The notes: generated by a model not told the origin, from the sequence alone. Shown: positions 46,615 to 55,583, counted from the first letter of the stretch. The stretch is 64,000 nt of DNA from Pseudomonas fluorescens (GCF_003732425.1 NZ_MOBX01000015.1:18303-82302), one strand, 5' to 3'. Made by a program: numbers and translations.

Positions 46615-47137
46615 AAGGCGCGGCCTGCTTCAAATGAGTCACGAAGTTGCACGGGCGATGACGCGCGTCCAACTGCTCGCCCAGAATGCCATCCCAACCG
46701 GTGCGTACGGCATTGGTCGAACCTGGCAAGCAGCACACCAACGTTCCGTTAGCCAGACCGGCCAGCGCTCGAGATTGCACGGTCGAGGTGCCGATATCGG
46801 CGACAGATATCTGCCGGAACAACTCGCCGAAACCATCCACCTGTTTGTCGAGCAGGCACGTCACGGCTTCCGGTGTGCTGTCGCGTCCGGTAAAACCGGT
46901 GCCACCGGTGATCAGCACAACCTGCACGACGTCGTCGGCAATCCAGGTGGCGACTTGCGCGCGAATTTTGTAGAGATCATCTTTGAGCAGAACCCGCTCC
47001 GCCAAGTGGTGGCCGGCGGCCGTCAAGCGGTCGACGAAGACCTGACCGGAGGTGTCGGTTTCCAGGGTTCGGGTATCACTGACTGTCAGCACCGCAATAT
47101 TGAGCGGCACGAAAGGTACATCAGCCTTGGCTTTCAT
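46598..47137 (-). CDS. moaB: MoaB-type molybdenum cofactor protein
   Basis: A 179-residue MoaB/Mog-fold protein that binds and adenylylates molybdopterin. Motifs: LTVSDTRTLETDTSG near 20, LITGGTGFTGRDSTPEAV near 75, LPGSTNAVRTGWDGIL near 140. It heads the moaB-moeA pair and is divergent from mobA across an 81-base gap, so the three cofactor genes share a promoter region. Confidence 0.93.
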   Translation of the reverse strand: MKAKADVPFVPLNIAVLTVSDTRTLETDTSGQVFVDRLTAAGHHLAERVLLKDDLYKIRAQVATWIADDVVQVVLITGGTGFTGRDSTPEAVTCLLDKQVDGFGELFRQISVADIGTSTVQSRALAGLANGTLVCCLPGSTNAVRTGWDGILGEQLDARHRPCNFVTHLKQAAPCESRG

Positions 47138-47218
47138 AGGCTCGTCCAGTTGTAGGAGAAACAGCCCGGTGTTATATCACAGCGCCTCATTTTTTCGCCG
47201 CCCCTCTGGAGAGCAGTC

Positions 47219-47821
47219 ATGACCCTGGATTCGCAATTGCCCCCCTGCTCGATTCTGCTCCTGGCAGGCGGACGCGGCCAACGCATGGGCGGCCAGGACA
47301 AAGGCTTGGTCGAGTGGCTGGGCGAGCCGCTGATTGCGCATGTGCAACGCAAGGTACGCGCACTGACGGACGACTTGATCATCTCCTGTAACCGCAATCG
47401 CGAGCGTTACGCGCCGTTCGCCGATCAATTGGTAGTCGATGACGAAGGCGATTTTCCGGGACCATTGGCTGGCATTCGTGCAGGCCTGAAAGCTGCACGC
47501 CATAGTCACCTGCTGGTTTTACCCTGCGACGTGCCGCGAATTGACGCCGCGCTGCTGCAAGACATGCGCGAGACCGCCGATCAGCATCCTGAAAAACCTT
47601 TAATGTTGCGCCATGACGGGCACTGGGAGCCGTTGCTGTGTGTGATTCCGGTGGCCCTTCTAGCGGCCTTCGAAGACGCCTGGAATGCCGGTGAGCGCAG
47701 TCCCGGCCGAGTCATGCGCAACCTCGGTGCCACCGCGCTGGAGTGCCCGGACAACGATCCGCGTCTGGCCAACCTGAATACCCCCGAACTGTTAAATTCT
47801 CACAACACTGTGTCAGACTGA
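47219..47821 (+). CDS. mobA: MobA, molybdenum cofactor guanylyltransferase
   Basis: A 200-residue nucleotidyltransferase that joins GMP to Mo-molybdopterin to make the bis-MGD cofactor of enzymes such as nitrate reductase and formate dehydrogenase. The GTP loop [20 protein letters not shown] is at residues 14-33, with [13 protein letters not shown] near 75 and LPCDVPRID near 100. TGGAGAG precedes the ATG. Confidence 0.94.
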   Translation: MTLDSQLPPCSILLLAGGRGQRMGGQDKGLVEWLGEPLIAHVQRKVRALTDDLIISCNRNRERYAPFADQLVVDDEGDFPGPLAGIRAGLKAARHSHLLVLPCDVPRIDAALLQDMRETADQHPEKPLMLRHDGHWEPLLCVIPVALLAAFEDAWNAGERSPGRVMRNLGATALECPDNDPRLANLNTPELLNSHNTVSD

Positions 47822-47899
47822 CACCACTCAAGGAACTCTCACGCCTTGTATACGTCTCAAGCTCAGTAACCAAAAGAATTCACATTCGGAGACACACCC

Positions 47900-48121
47900 A
47901 TGACTCAACGGACCCTCGCCACTTTCATGCTCGCACTGGGCCTGGCCACCCTCGCCGGTTGCTCGTCGCCTACAGTGATCACCTTGAATGACGGTCGCGA
48001 AATCCAGGCCGTCGACACCCCGAAATACGATGACGATTCGGGCTTCTACGAGATCAAGCAGCTGGACGGCAAAGAAACTCGCATCAACAAGGATCAGGTT
48101 CGTACCGTTAAAGAGCTGTAA
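47900..48121 (+). CDS. YgdR/YgdI-type small lipoprotein (DUF903)
   Basis: A 73-residue lipoprotein. A signal peptide with the lipobox LAGC (lipidated Cys near 21) is followed by the SH3-like DUF903 domain (VITLNDGREIQAVDTPKYDD, YEIKQLDGKE). Function unknown. It ends at a clear terminator and is transcribed alone. Confidence 0.88.
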   Translation: MTQRTLATFMLALGLATLAGCSSPTVITLNDGREIQAVDTPKYDDDSGFYEIKQLDGKETRINKDQVRTVKEL

Positions 48122-48145
48122 GCTCTGGATCGAAACCGGATACAG

Positions 48146-48174
48146 AAAAGCCCGCATTGATTGCGGGCTTTTTC
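48146..48174 (+). terminator. Intrinsic terminator after the small lipoprotein gene
   Basis: Stem AAAAGCCCGCA (48146-48156) with TGCGGGCTTTT (48162-48172), continuing into T. It may also serve the convergent pseudouridine synthase gene. Confidence 0.88.
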
Positions 48175-48201
48175 ATGGGTGTTCGAAAAGTGGTTTCAGT
48201 G

Positions 48202-49092
48202 TCACCACTGCAGCGTGATCCGGCTCTCGAACTCGCGCTCTTCACCGGTCACCGGGTCGATAAAACGCAGACCTTGCGCCAGCAGTTTCAGCGGATTGGC
48301 GTAGTCATCCTCGACGTCTTTCAACACATCCGGATAAAACGGATCGTTGCAGATGCTCGCGCCCAGCGCAGTCATGTGGACACGCAGTTGATGTTTCTTG
48401 CCGGTCACCGGAAACAACCCATAACGCCACAGATCGCCATGTTTTTCCCGTACTTCCACCGCCGTTTCGGTGTTGCTGGCACCCGCGCCTTCCTGCATGC
48501 GGAAAAACGGTTCGCCATCCACCAGACGGCTTTTGTGCACCAAGGGGAAATTCAGATCGGGCAGCGCCGGAGCGATGGCCTCATAGCGCTTATCGATCTG
48601 GCGCGTGGGGAACAGCGATTGATAGGCCGAACGGGTTTGCGGATTGGCCGAGAAAATCACCAGTCCGGCCGTATGCCGGTCGATGCGGTGCAGTGGCACC
48701 AGGTGAGGGTTGTCCAGACGTCGGATCAGCCTGCGCAACAAGGTTTGCTCAACGTATTCGCCAGCAGGCGTGACCGGCAGAAAATGCGGTTTGTCAGCCA
48801 CCACCAGATGTTCGTCCGCGTACAGGATCGACTCGACCACCGGGATCGGCTTCTCGTCCGGCACTTCGCGAAAATAATGAATCCGCAAACCTTCCTTATA
48901 AGCCAGGTCCACCGGAATCGGCTGGCCATGGCCGTCCAGCACACGTCCCCGAGCGATGCGGTCCAGCCATTGCTCACGGTCAATGGCGCTGAAATGCTCG
49001 CACAGGCAATCGAGTACGGTCAGCCATTTACCGGGCGGCAGATAAAGTGTGCTCGCCTGATTCTGAGCAGCAGAGAATGTAGATGTGGACAT
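48202..49092 (-). CDS. RluA-family RNA pseudouridine synthase
   Basis: A 296-residue pseudouridine synthase with the catalytic HRIDRHTAGLV motif near residue 135, preceded by ILYADEHLVVADKPHFLPV and followed by RYEAIAP and TGKKHQLRVHM. The N-terminus has only a short S4-like segment. The subfamily, and hence whether the target is rRNA or tRNA, cannot be told by eye. The ATG at 49092 has GAGGGT about 12 bases upstream. Confidence 0.88.
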   Translation of the reverse strand: MSTSTFSAAQNQASTLYLPPGKWLTVLDCLCEHFSAIDREQWLDRIARGRVLDGHGQPIPVDLAYKEGLRIHYFREVPDEKPIPVVESILYADEHLVVADKPHFLPVTPAGEYVEQTLLRRLIRRLDNPHLVPLHRIDRHTAGLVIFSANPQTRSAYQSLFPTRQIDKRYEAIAPALPDLNFPLVHKSRLVDGEPFFRMQEGAGASNTETAVEVREKHGDLWRYGLFPVTGKKHQLRVHMTALGASICNDPFYPDVLKDVEDDYANPLKLLAQGLRFIDPVTGEEREFESRITLQW

Positions 49093-49162
49093 ACGAAAAT
49101 CGGACCCTCAATGCAGGGCAGCATTATCTAGCACTGAGGGAAACGAACCTAGCGCAGAATGC

Positions 49163-49480
49163 TCAGGCCGGGATTGTTTTCAGCGCTGCAGCGTCGGTGA
49201 ATTCCTTGAGCCAGCGCAACACATCGACTGCATCCCAGCGGCCCGGGTCGTACAAGGCGTAAAGCAACCCCTGATAACCGACCACATCCAGTTGCTTGTG
49301 GTATCCAGCCCGCTGAAACAAGGCCTCAATCTCGGCGAAGCAGGTGTTGAAATGCAACTTGTTGAAGGGCGTCTTGCCTTCCGTGACCAGCCCGTCCAGG
49401 CGCAATTCGAGAACGGCCTCGCGCACTACGTCAACCGACATCCGGTTCACGCTGTTCTTCAACTGTTCGACATTGACCAC
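49163..49480 (-). CDS. Conserved small protein of unknown function
   Basis: A 105-residue cytoplasmic protein, helical at its start (VEQLKNSVNRMSVDVVREAV) with FNTCFAEIEALFQRAGYHKQ and ALYDPGRWDAVDVLRWLKEF. I do not recognise a characterised family. The start is GTG at 49480 with AGGG about nine bases upstream. It lies between the pseudouridine synthase and glutaredoxin-like genes on the same strand. Confidence 0.7.
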   Translation of the reverse strand: MVNVEQLKNSVNRMSVDVVREAVLELRLDGLVTEGKTPFNKLHFNTCFAEIEALFQRAGYHKQLDVVGYQGLLYALYDPGRWDAVDVLRWLKEFTDAAALKTIPA

Positions 49481-49589
49481 GGTTCATCCCTCTGACGCTT
49501 TACTGTATGAACATACAGTAACCGAACAATCCGCAAAATGCCAAGGAATGGATGGCAGGGCGACCGGCGGGATAAACCAGAAAAACGGA

Positions 49590-49826
49590 TTAACGCAGAA
49601 ACGCGACGACTTCATCAGCGCTGAATGGCCAGCCCAGCTCAGCGCCTGTATCGACACGGCGCAATACCGGAATCCGCAGGCTATAAGCCTCGAACCAGGA
49701 TTCGTCTTCAGCGATGTCGACCAGTTCCACCAGCAAGCCGTGCTCGACAAAAGGCATCAACTCGGCCTCGGCGACTTCACACAAATGGCATCCAAGGGTG
49801 CCGAATAGCTGACATTCAGGAGGCAT
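49590..49826 (-). CDS. Glutaredoxin-family protein (DUF836)
   Basis: A 78-residue thioredoxin-fold protein with the redox pair in FGTLGCHLCEVAEAEL (CHLC, residues 13-16), an LVDIAEDESWFEAYSLRIPV centre with the cis-proline, and a VAFLR end. The family is small and of uncertain role, probably a thiol reductant. Divergent from the antiporter gene. Confidence 0.88.
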   Translation of the reverse strand: MPPECQLFGTLGCHLCEVAEAELMPFVEHGLLVELVDIAEDESWFEAYSLRIPVLRRVDTGAELGWPFSADEVVAFLR

Positions 49827-50034
49827 GATTGCTCAACCAGAAAATGAGTGCGCCTATTCTAGGCCGCACCTGAAAACCCGTCGAGCCACCGCCGCCCAAA
49901 GGCTCCATCGCCCCAATAAAGGTTCACAGGCAAAAACCTGACGCAAATCAGTCTGCACAAAAACCAATTACGCGATCCTCCCGGTCTTTTTGCCTCTACG
50001 CTTGAAAAGCCTGAATCTGACATCGGAGTGTCCA

Positions 50035-51747
50035 GTGTTTGCCAATCTGTTGATCATCCTCGCCTCGTCCCTCGTGGTGATTGCCCTGTTCCGTCGCCTG
50101 CGGTTGCCGCCGGTTCTGGGTTATCTGTGCGTGGGACTGCTGGTCGGGCCGAGTGCCTTCGACTGGGTCAACGAAAGTGAACACTTGCCCGACGTCGCCG
50201 AACTGGGCGTGGTGTTTCTGTTGTTCTCACTGGGGCTTGAGTTTTCTCTGTCCAAGATGATCGCGCTGCGCCAAGTGGTGTTCCGTCTCGGCAGTCAGCA
50301 GGTGCTGATCAGCACCGCGCTGCTGGGTCTGCTGCTGATGCTGCTGGGCATGCCGATGACGCCGGCGCTGTTGCTCGGTGCCGGGCTTTCGCTGTCTTCG
50401 ACGGCAATTGTGACCAAAGAGTTGGGCAGCCTCGGTGAGGTATTCAGCAGTCACGGCCAGAACGCCGTCGGCGTGTTGCTGTTCCAGGACGTTGTCGCAG
50501 TGTTGCTGCTGACGTTGGTGCCGGTATTTGCCGGCAGCAGCGAACAAGCCTGGTACTGGGCGTTGCCTTTGACCCTGGCAAAAACCGTGGTGTTGTTTGT
50601 CGGTCTGCTGCTGGCCAGTCGCTGGTTACTGCCGAGGTTGTTCCATGAAGTGGCCGCCTCGCGCTCGGCAGAGCTGTTCGTGCTGCTGGCGCTGGTGATT
50701 GTGCTGTTGACCGCATGGCTGACTCACCTGATGGGCCTGTCCCCTGCCCTCGGCGCATTTCTGGCCGGCATGTTGCTCGGTGAAAGCCACTACCGGCACC
50801 AGATCGAGGCGGATATCCGACCGTTCCGCGACATCCTGCTTGGGGTGTTTTTCGTCAGCATCGGCATGCTCATCGACCTGCAACTGTTCGTCAGTCACAG
50901 CCTGCTGATCCTCGGACTCACCGTCGGCTTGATGGTGATCAAGGGTATCGTCGTGGCCTTGCTGGTGAAGTGGCGCGGCAGTGACCGCGAAACGGCGTGG
51001 CGCAGCGGTCTGGCGCTGGCCCAGGGCGGCGAGTTCTGCTTCGCCCTGATGGCGCAGATGCAGCAACACAGCATGATGCCCGAAGCGCTCGGCGACCTGC
51101 TGCTCGCTGCGACGTTCTGCTCAATGCTGCTGACGCCCCTGTTGCTGCGCGCCGCACCACGCATTGCTGCGGTGCTGCACCGCAAACCCAATCAGGAGGC
51201 ACAGATCGAAGAGATCAGCGCACTCAACGCTGGCCTCAACCAGCACGTGGTGATTTGCGGCTACGGCCGCGTCGGCCAATCCATTGGTCGTTTCATGCGC
51301 AACGCCAAGCAGCCGTTTATCGCGCTGGACAATGACCCGGTGCGGGTACAGGAAGCCGCCAGTGGAGAAAGTGACGTGCATTACGGCGACTCCTCGCGTG
51401 GCGATCTGCTGAGCGCCGTTGGCCTGCTGCGCGCCAAACTGCTGGTGGTTGCCGTGGATCAGAGCGACATTGCCCTGCGCATCCTCAAGGAAGCGCGTCG
51501 GCTCAACGCCCACGTGCCGATACTGGTACGCACCCGCGACGACAGCCAGTGGGCCGAACTGAAAGCGGCCGGCGCCACCGAAGTGGTGCCGGAGCTATTG
51601 GAATCGAGCCTGATGCTCGCCTCCCACGCCTTGATCATGCTCGGCTTGCCGGCGCATAAGGTGCAAGAAAAAGTCGATCAGGTGCGCATCGACCGCTATC
51701 GCCTGCTCCACGGTTTTTATCCCGGTAGCGACGATGCCGAGACTTAA
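50035..51747 (+). CDS. CPA2 monovalent cation:proton antiporter (KefB/YbaL-like)
   Basis: An inner-membrane antiporter of 570 residues. About twelve membrane segments (residues 1-385) include the family stretches LPPVLGYLCVGLLVGP, GLSLSSTAIVTKEL and LLFQDVVAVLLL. A cytoplasmic TrkA-N nucleotide-binding domain follows (VVICGYGRVGQSIGRFM near 408). It exports K+ or Na+ against protons, and ligand gating at the TrkA-N domain is likely. I took the GTG at 50035 (reading as MFANLLII) with GGAG upstream. The longer frame from 49990 has a non-hydrophobic, atypical front. Its stop overlaps the convergent amtB stop. Confidence 0.9.
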   Translation: MFANLLIILASSLVVIALFRRLRLPPVLGYLCVGLLVGPSAFDWVNESEHLPDVAELGVVFLLFSLGLEFSLSKMIALRQVVFRLGSQQVLISTALLGLLLMLLGMPMTPALLLGAGLSLSSTAIVTKELGSLGEVFSSHGQNAVGVLLFQDVVAVLLLTLVPVFAGSSEQAWYWALPLTLAKTVVLFVGLLLASRWLLPRLFHEVAASRSAELFVLLALVIVLLTAWLTHLMGLSPALGAFLAGMLLGESHYRHQIEADIRPFRDILLGVFFVSIGMLIDLQLFVSHSLLILGLTVGLMVIKGIVVALLVKWRGSDRETAWRSGLALAQGGEFCFALMAQMQQHSMMPEALGDLLLAATFCSMLLTPLLLRAAPRIAAVLHRKPNQEAQIEEISALNAGLNQHVVICGYGRVGQSIGRFMRNAKQPFIALDNDPVRVQEAASGESDVHYGDSSRGDLLSAVGLLRAKLLVVAVDQSDIALRILKEARRLNAHVPILVRTRDDSQWAELKAAGATEVVPELLESSLMLASHALIMLGLPAHKVQEKVDQVRIDRYRLLHGFYPGSDDAET

Positions 51748-52952
51748 TCCTGGCTCACCGCGCCGATCTTGTGCAGCGACAGGTCGGCGCCGTAATACTC
51801 TTGTTCCTGACTCAGGCGCAGCCCGTGCAGCGCCTTGATCACGCCGTACACAACGAAGCCGCCGATCAGCGCCACCACAACACCCAGCGCGGTGCCGATC
51901 AACTGGCTGATCAAGCTGACGCCGCCAATACCGCCAAGCGCAGTCTGGCCGAAGATCCCGCAGGCAATCCCGCCCCACACGCCGCACAAGTCGTGCAATG
52001 GCCACACACCCAAGACATCATCGATGCGCCATTTCACCTGGGCGGCGGTAAAGCACCAGACAAACAGTGCACCGGCGATCGCGCCAGTCACCAACGCGCC
52101 GACCGGATGCATCAGATCGGACCCGGCACAGATCGCCACCAACCCGGCCAACGGGCCGTTATGCAGGAAGCCCGGGTCATTGCGCCCGACCAGCAGCGCC
52201 GCCATGGTCCCACCGACCATCGCCATCAACGAGTTGACCGCCACCAGACCGCTGACGCCTTGCAGCGTCTGTGCGCTCATCACATTGAAGCCGAACCAGC
52301 CGACAATCAAAATCCACGAACCCAACGCCAGAAAGGGAATGCTCGACGGTGCGAACGCCACCAGGCGACCGTCGCGGTAACGACCATTACGCGGCCCCAG
52401 CAGCAATACCGCCGCCAGCGCCAGCCATCCGCCCATGGCGTGCACCACCACAGAACCGGCGAAATCATGGAAAGCGGCACCGAACTGCGCCGTCAGCCAC
52501 GCTTGCAGACCGTAGTTGCCGTTCCAGATCATGCCTTCGAAAAACGGGTAGATGAACGCGACAATCAACGCCGTGGCGCACAACTGCGGCACGAAACGCG
52601 CGCGCTCGGCGATACCGCCGGAAATGATCGCCGGGATCGCTGCAGCAAAGGTCAGCAGGAAGAAAAACTTCACCAGTCCATAACCGTGATCGGCACTCAA
52701 CACCGCCGCCGGTTGCATAAACGTCACGCCGTAGGAGATCCAATAGCCTATAAAGAAATAGGCCAGGGTCGAGACGGCGAAGTCACTGAGAATTTTCGAC
52801 AGCGCGTTGACCTGATTTTTCTGGCGGACAGTACCGACTTCGAGAAAGGCGAAACCGGCATGCATCGCCAGTACCATCACCGCACCGATCAGAATGAACA
52901 AGGTATTGGAGCTGTGAACCAGCGTGTCCACAGCGCTTTGCAGATTTTCCAT
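51744..52952 (-). CDS. amtB: Ammonium transporter AmtB/Amt family
   Basis: A 402-residue ammonium channel with about eleven membrane helices. The pore histidines are both present: HDFAGSVVVHAMGG near 163-176 and PLHDLCGVWGG near 316. AFLEVGTVRQKNQVNALSKI and SGGIAERARF are further family marks. No signal peptide and no glnK gene next to it, which differs from the common glnK-amtB pair. No sigma-54 promoter was found by eye upstream of it. Confidence 0.92.
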   Translation of the reverse strand: MENLQSAVDTLVHSSNTLFILIGAVMVLAMHAGFAFLEVGTVRQKNQVNALSKILSDFAVSTLAYFFIGYWISYGVTFMQPAAVLSADHGYGLVKFFFLLTFAAAIPAIISGGIAERARFVPQLCATALIVAFIYPFFEGMIWNGNYGLQAWLTAQFGAAFHDFAGSVVVHAMGGWLALAAVLLLGPRNGRYRDGRLVAFAPSSIPFLALGSWILIVGWFGFNVMSAQTLQGVSGLVAVNSLMAMVGGTMAALLVGRNDPGFLHNGPLAGLVAICAGSDLMHPVGALVTGAIAGALFVWCFTAAQVKWRIDDVLGVWPLHDLCGVWGGIACGIFGQTALGGIGGVSLISQLIGTALGVVVALIGGFVVYGVIKALHGLRLSQEQEYYGADLSLHKIGAVSQD

Positions 52953-53257
52953 AAGCAGGCAGACCTAAAGGCGAAAAAGGCACCAAAGCGGTTCATGCGC
53001 ACATTTCATGCACCAAGTTGCGACCACGCAGTCACGGAACCGAAGGACCGGCGAACTGCTTTGGCGCACAAGGTCGATGTCCTGACACGAACCGGGCTTG
53101 TTTGGGATAAGGTTTCTCAAGGCGTCCGCCCGGCAACAGCGCACAACCGCCGGACGACGCACCACGACACAGCAAAAGTTGTACCAGTCATTTGTACTGA
53201 ACCTTCGCGCAAGGCTCATACTCGAACGCTTCAGACGTCACTTACGGAGATCCACCC
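52953..53257. other. Divergent non-coding region amtB / elaB-like gene
   Basis: 305 bases without a supportable gene. It holds a direct repeat TTGTAC at about 53179 and 53192, and a possible AlgU-type promoter for the plus-strand operon (GAACCT at 53199-53204, 17 bases, TCGAA at 53222-53226). The amtB promoter is not obvious. Confidence 0.4.
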
Positions 53258-53572
53258 ATGGCCAGCATCAAGGCAAAGACTGCTCAAGAAATCCTGATGA
53301 ACGACTTCCAGACTTTGGTCGCCGACACCGAACGCTTGCTCGAGCACACCGCCACCCTGGCCGGCGATCAGGCCGATGAGCTGCGCGAGCAGATTCACGA
53401 CAGCCTGCTGCGCGCACGCGAGACCCTGAAACTGACCGAAGAAACCCTGCGTGATCGCGGTCAGGCGGCGGTCACCGCCACCGAAGATTATGTGTCGGCC
53501 AACCCTTGGCAATCCGTCGGCATTGCCGCTGGTGTCGGCTTCCTGATCGGCCTGCTGGCTACCCGGCGCTGA
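53258..53572 (+). CDS. ElaB/YqjD-family inner-membrane protein (DUF883)
   Basis: A 104-residue protein: a long amphipathic helix (TAQEILMNDFQTLVADTERL, ATLAGDQADELREQIHDSLL) and a C-terminal membrane anchor (PWQSVGIAAGVGFLIGLL) ending in ATRR. Members of this family tether inactive ribosomes to the membrane in stationary phase in E. coli. It is the first gene of a three-gene set with YqjE- and YqjK-like proteins, the same order as in enterobacteria. GGAG lies about nine bases before the ATG. Confidence 0.9.
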   Translation: MASIKAKTAQEILMNDFQTLVADTERLLEHTATLAGDQADELREQIHDSLLRARETLKLTEETLRDRGQAAVTATEDYVSANPWQSVGIAAGVGFLIGLLATRR

Positions 53573-53574
53573 TT

Positions 53575-53961
53575 ATGTCGATCGGTGAATCCGGCCCGAC
53601 TGCGGGCACCGCCTCTTCCACGCGACGCCTGGGCGCCGCCGTCCTCGGTCTGCTGCACAGCCATGTCGAATTGTTCGGCATTGAATTGCAGGAGCAGAAA
53701 TCACGAACCGTGAGCCTGTTGCTGTTCGCAGGTCTGGCCTTGGTCTTTGCCCTGTTACTGCTGGTGGGTTTATCGACATTGGTGATGATCGTGTTCTGGG
53801 ATACCTATCGCCTGGCTGCGATCATCGGCCTGTGCGTTTTCTATACCTTGGCCTCGATTTTCTGCGCGCTGCGTCTCAAGGCTGCGATCTTCGATGAGTC
53901 CTCGCCTTTCCACGGCACGCTCGAAGAGCTGGCCAACGACCGGGAGCGCCTGCTGCCATGA
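53575..53961 (+). CDS. YqjE-like membrane protein (phage-holin superfamily fold)
   Basis: A 128-residue protein with a short amphipathic front (LGLLHSHVELFGIELQEQKS) and two membrane helices (SLLLFAGLALVFALLLLVGL and LAAIIGLCVFYTLASIFCAL). It starts two bases after the previous stop and overlaps the next gene by four bases (ATGA). Function unknown; the gene order suggests it works with the YqjD-like protein. Confidence 0.88.
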   Translation: MSIGESGPTAGTASSTRRLGAAVLGLLHSHVELFGIELQEQKSRTVSLLLFAGLALVFALLLLVGLSTLVMIVFWDTYRLAAIIGLCVFYTLASIFCALRLKAAIFDESSPFHGTLEELANDRERLLP

Positions 53962-54296
53962 GCCTGCCTGAACTGCCACACAACAGCTCGCGTCGGGAGA
54001 TGCGCAAGGCGTTGATTCGCCTGCGCATGGAAATGCATCGCCAGGAAATCCGCCATGAAGCCGGGCAAGTGCTGCAGCCTCTGCAGCGCATGCGCGGCAT
54101 GTCGCAAAATCTGCAGGGTGGTTTCGGCATCAAACACGCGCCATTGTGGGGCGTGGCCGCCGTAACGCTATTGGGTTTCATCACCGGTAAAGGCGCGAAA
54201 AGCGGCGGCGTCGGTGGGTTGACCCGCTTGATCCGGCTCGGCACCAGCCTCGGGCCGCTGATCAAACTGGTGATGCAGAGCTCGGCGAAACGCTAA
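53958..54296 (+). CDS. YqjK-like protein
   Basis: A 112-residue protein. A very basic helical N-terminus (SSRREMRKALIRLRMEMHRQ) is followed by one or two weak membrane segments (APLWGVAAVTLLGFITG, LGPLIKLVM). It occupies the yqjK position in a YqjD-YqjE-YqjK operon, overlapping the previous gene by four bases. No biochemical role is known to me. Confidence 0.82.
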   Translation: MSLPELPHNSSRREMRKALIRLRMEMHRQEIRHEAGQVLQPLQRMRGMSQNLQGGFGIKHAPLWGVAAVTLLGFITGKGAKSGGVGGLTRLIRLGTSLGPLIKLVMQSSAKR

Positions 54297-54331
54297 ATAG
54301 ATACATTTGGCTACATTCTTGCACTGTCGGC

Positions 54332-54364
54332 GGGATGAACCTCTTTATCCGGAGGTTCAATCCC
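54332..54364 (+). other. Strong hairpin without T run before the EAL gene
   Basis: Stem GGGAT-GAACCTC (54332-54343) with GAGGTTC-A-ATCCC (54352-54364): 12 pairs, one bulged A, eight-base loop. It is followed by GTGCGCC, not T, so it is not a standard terminator. It lies 36 bases after the yqjK-like stop and 56 bases before the EAL start. Confidence 0.6.
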
Positions 54365-54419
54365 GTGCGCCTATTTCATCGGCGGGGGTCATCAGAACAA
54401 GAACCACTAAGGAGGCCCC

Positions 54420-55583
54420 GTGATCGACGGGCAACCGCTCGCCTGCTATCAGCCTTTCATTGATACCGCCACCGGACGCATTGCCGGCGTTGAAGCGCTG
54501 GGGCGTCTGCGCCAGGCTGACGGTCAATTGAATTCAGTCGGGCCATTGTTCGCCGACCCGCGCACGCCCGCCATTGCCCTGCGCCGCCTCGATCGGCAGA
54601 TCCGCGACAACGCCTTGAGCCGCTTGCATGAAGCGCCGGCAGACTGGTTTCTCAGCCTGAACATGTCGCCGCGCTGGATCAGTCGCCTGCGCGCCGATCA
54701 AGCCCTGCCCAGCCTCAAACAATTGGCGCGCTACGGTATTGATCCGCGACGCATCGTCTTCGAGATCACCGAACTGGGTGGCAACGGTCAACGTCTGGCC
54801 GAAGTCGTCGCGCGCTATCGCGAGGCGGGAGCGAGAATCGCCATCGATGACTTTGGCGCCGGCTACTCGCAACTGGATCGGGTGCTGGCGCTGCAACCGG
54901 ACATTCTCAAACTCGATATGCGTCTGTTCCAGGCCGCTGCACTGGGCGGGCCAAGCAGCGACGTGGTCAAGGCCCTCGCGCAGATGGCCGAGAAGACCGG
55001 CTGCTGGATCATTGCCGAAGGTGTCGAGACCGAAGCGCAGTTGAATTTCGCCCTGGAATGCGGATCGCGCTATGTGCAGGGTTTCCTGTTCGCGCGAGCG
55101 CAAGAGGCGTTCTTCCCCACCGATGCGTTTGTGCAACGCTTCGCCGAGCTGCGCCAACGCTATGTCCGGCAGAAACTCGCCGAGCGCGGAAGGCTGATGC
55201 ACATGCGTCAGCAGCTGGCTGACCTGATGTCGATCCTGCAAGCCTGGGCTCAGTCACACGCACCGTTGAGCGCATTGCCGCAACTGGACGCTTTCCCCTG
55301 GCTGCTGCGGTTTTATCAATGCGATCGCCACGGCACTCAGCTCACGCCCAATATGGAATGGCGGCAGAACGGCTGGGTCGCCGACAATCGTTATCTGGGG
55401 CACAACTGGTCGTGGCGTCCGTACTTCTATCATTTGCTCGCCGAAGGCTGGGGGGAGCGGCGTTTGACGCTCTCCAATACCTACCGCGATGCCACCAGCA
55501 ATCAGTACTGCCTGACGGCCGGGCAGTTTTTCGACAACGGTGAACGCTTGCTGTTGATCGACATCGACGCCGCAGGGCTGTAG
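54420..55583 (+). CDS. EAL-domain protein with YkuI-like C-terminal sensor domain
   Basis: A 387-residue cytoplasmic protein. The EAL phosphodiesterase domain (about 1-240) keeps the motifs GVEALGRL, SLNMSPRW, FEITELGG, AIDDFGAGYSQLD, ILKLDMRLF and IAEGVETEAQ, so it may hydrolyse cyclic di-GMP. The C-terminal part (about 270-387; WRQNGWVADNRYLGHNWSWR, LTLSNTYRDATSNQYCLTAG) resembles the PAS/Cache-like YkuI C-terminal domain. No membrane helix is present, so the sensor part would face the cytoplasm. The start is GTG at 54420 with a perfect AAGGAGG. Confidence 0.9.
   Translation: MIDGQPLACYQPFIDTATGRIAGVEALGRLRQADGQLNSVGPLFADPRTPAIALRRLDRQIRDNALSRLHEAPADWFLSLNMSPRWISRLRADQALPSLKQLARYGIDPRRIVFEITELGGNGQRLAEVVARYREAGARIAIDDFGAGYSQLDRVLALQPDILKLDMRLFQAAALGGPSSDVVKALAQMAEKTGCWIIAEGVETEAQLNFALECGSRYVQGFLFARAQEAFFPTDAFVQRFAELRQRYVRQKLAERGRLMHMRQQLADLMSILQAWAQSHAPLSALPQLDAFPWLLRFYQCDRHGTQLTPNMEWRQNGWVADNRYLGHNWSWRPYFYHLLAEGWGERRLTLSNTYRDATSNQYCLTAGQFFDNGERLLLIDIDAAGL

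Noticed and set aside
52953-53060. A sigma-54 promoter for amtB (GG and GC pairs in TGGTCGCAACTTGGTGC on the minus strand)
   Set aside because: The GG-to-GC distance is two bases too long for a -24/-12 element.
51771-53297. A 508-codon plus-strand frame opposite amtB
   Set aside because: Shadow of the amtB codon pattern, rich in Gln, His and Arg, and it would run into the real start of the ElaB-like gene.
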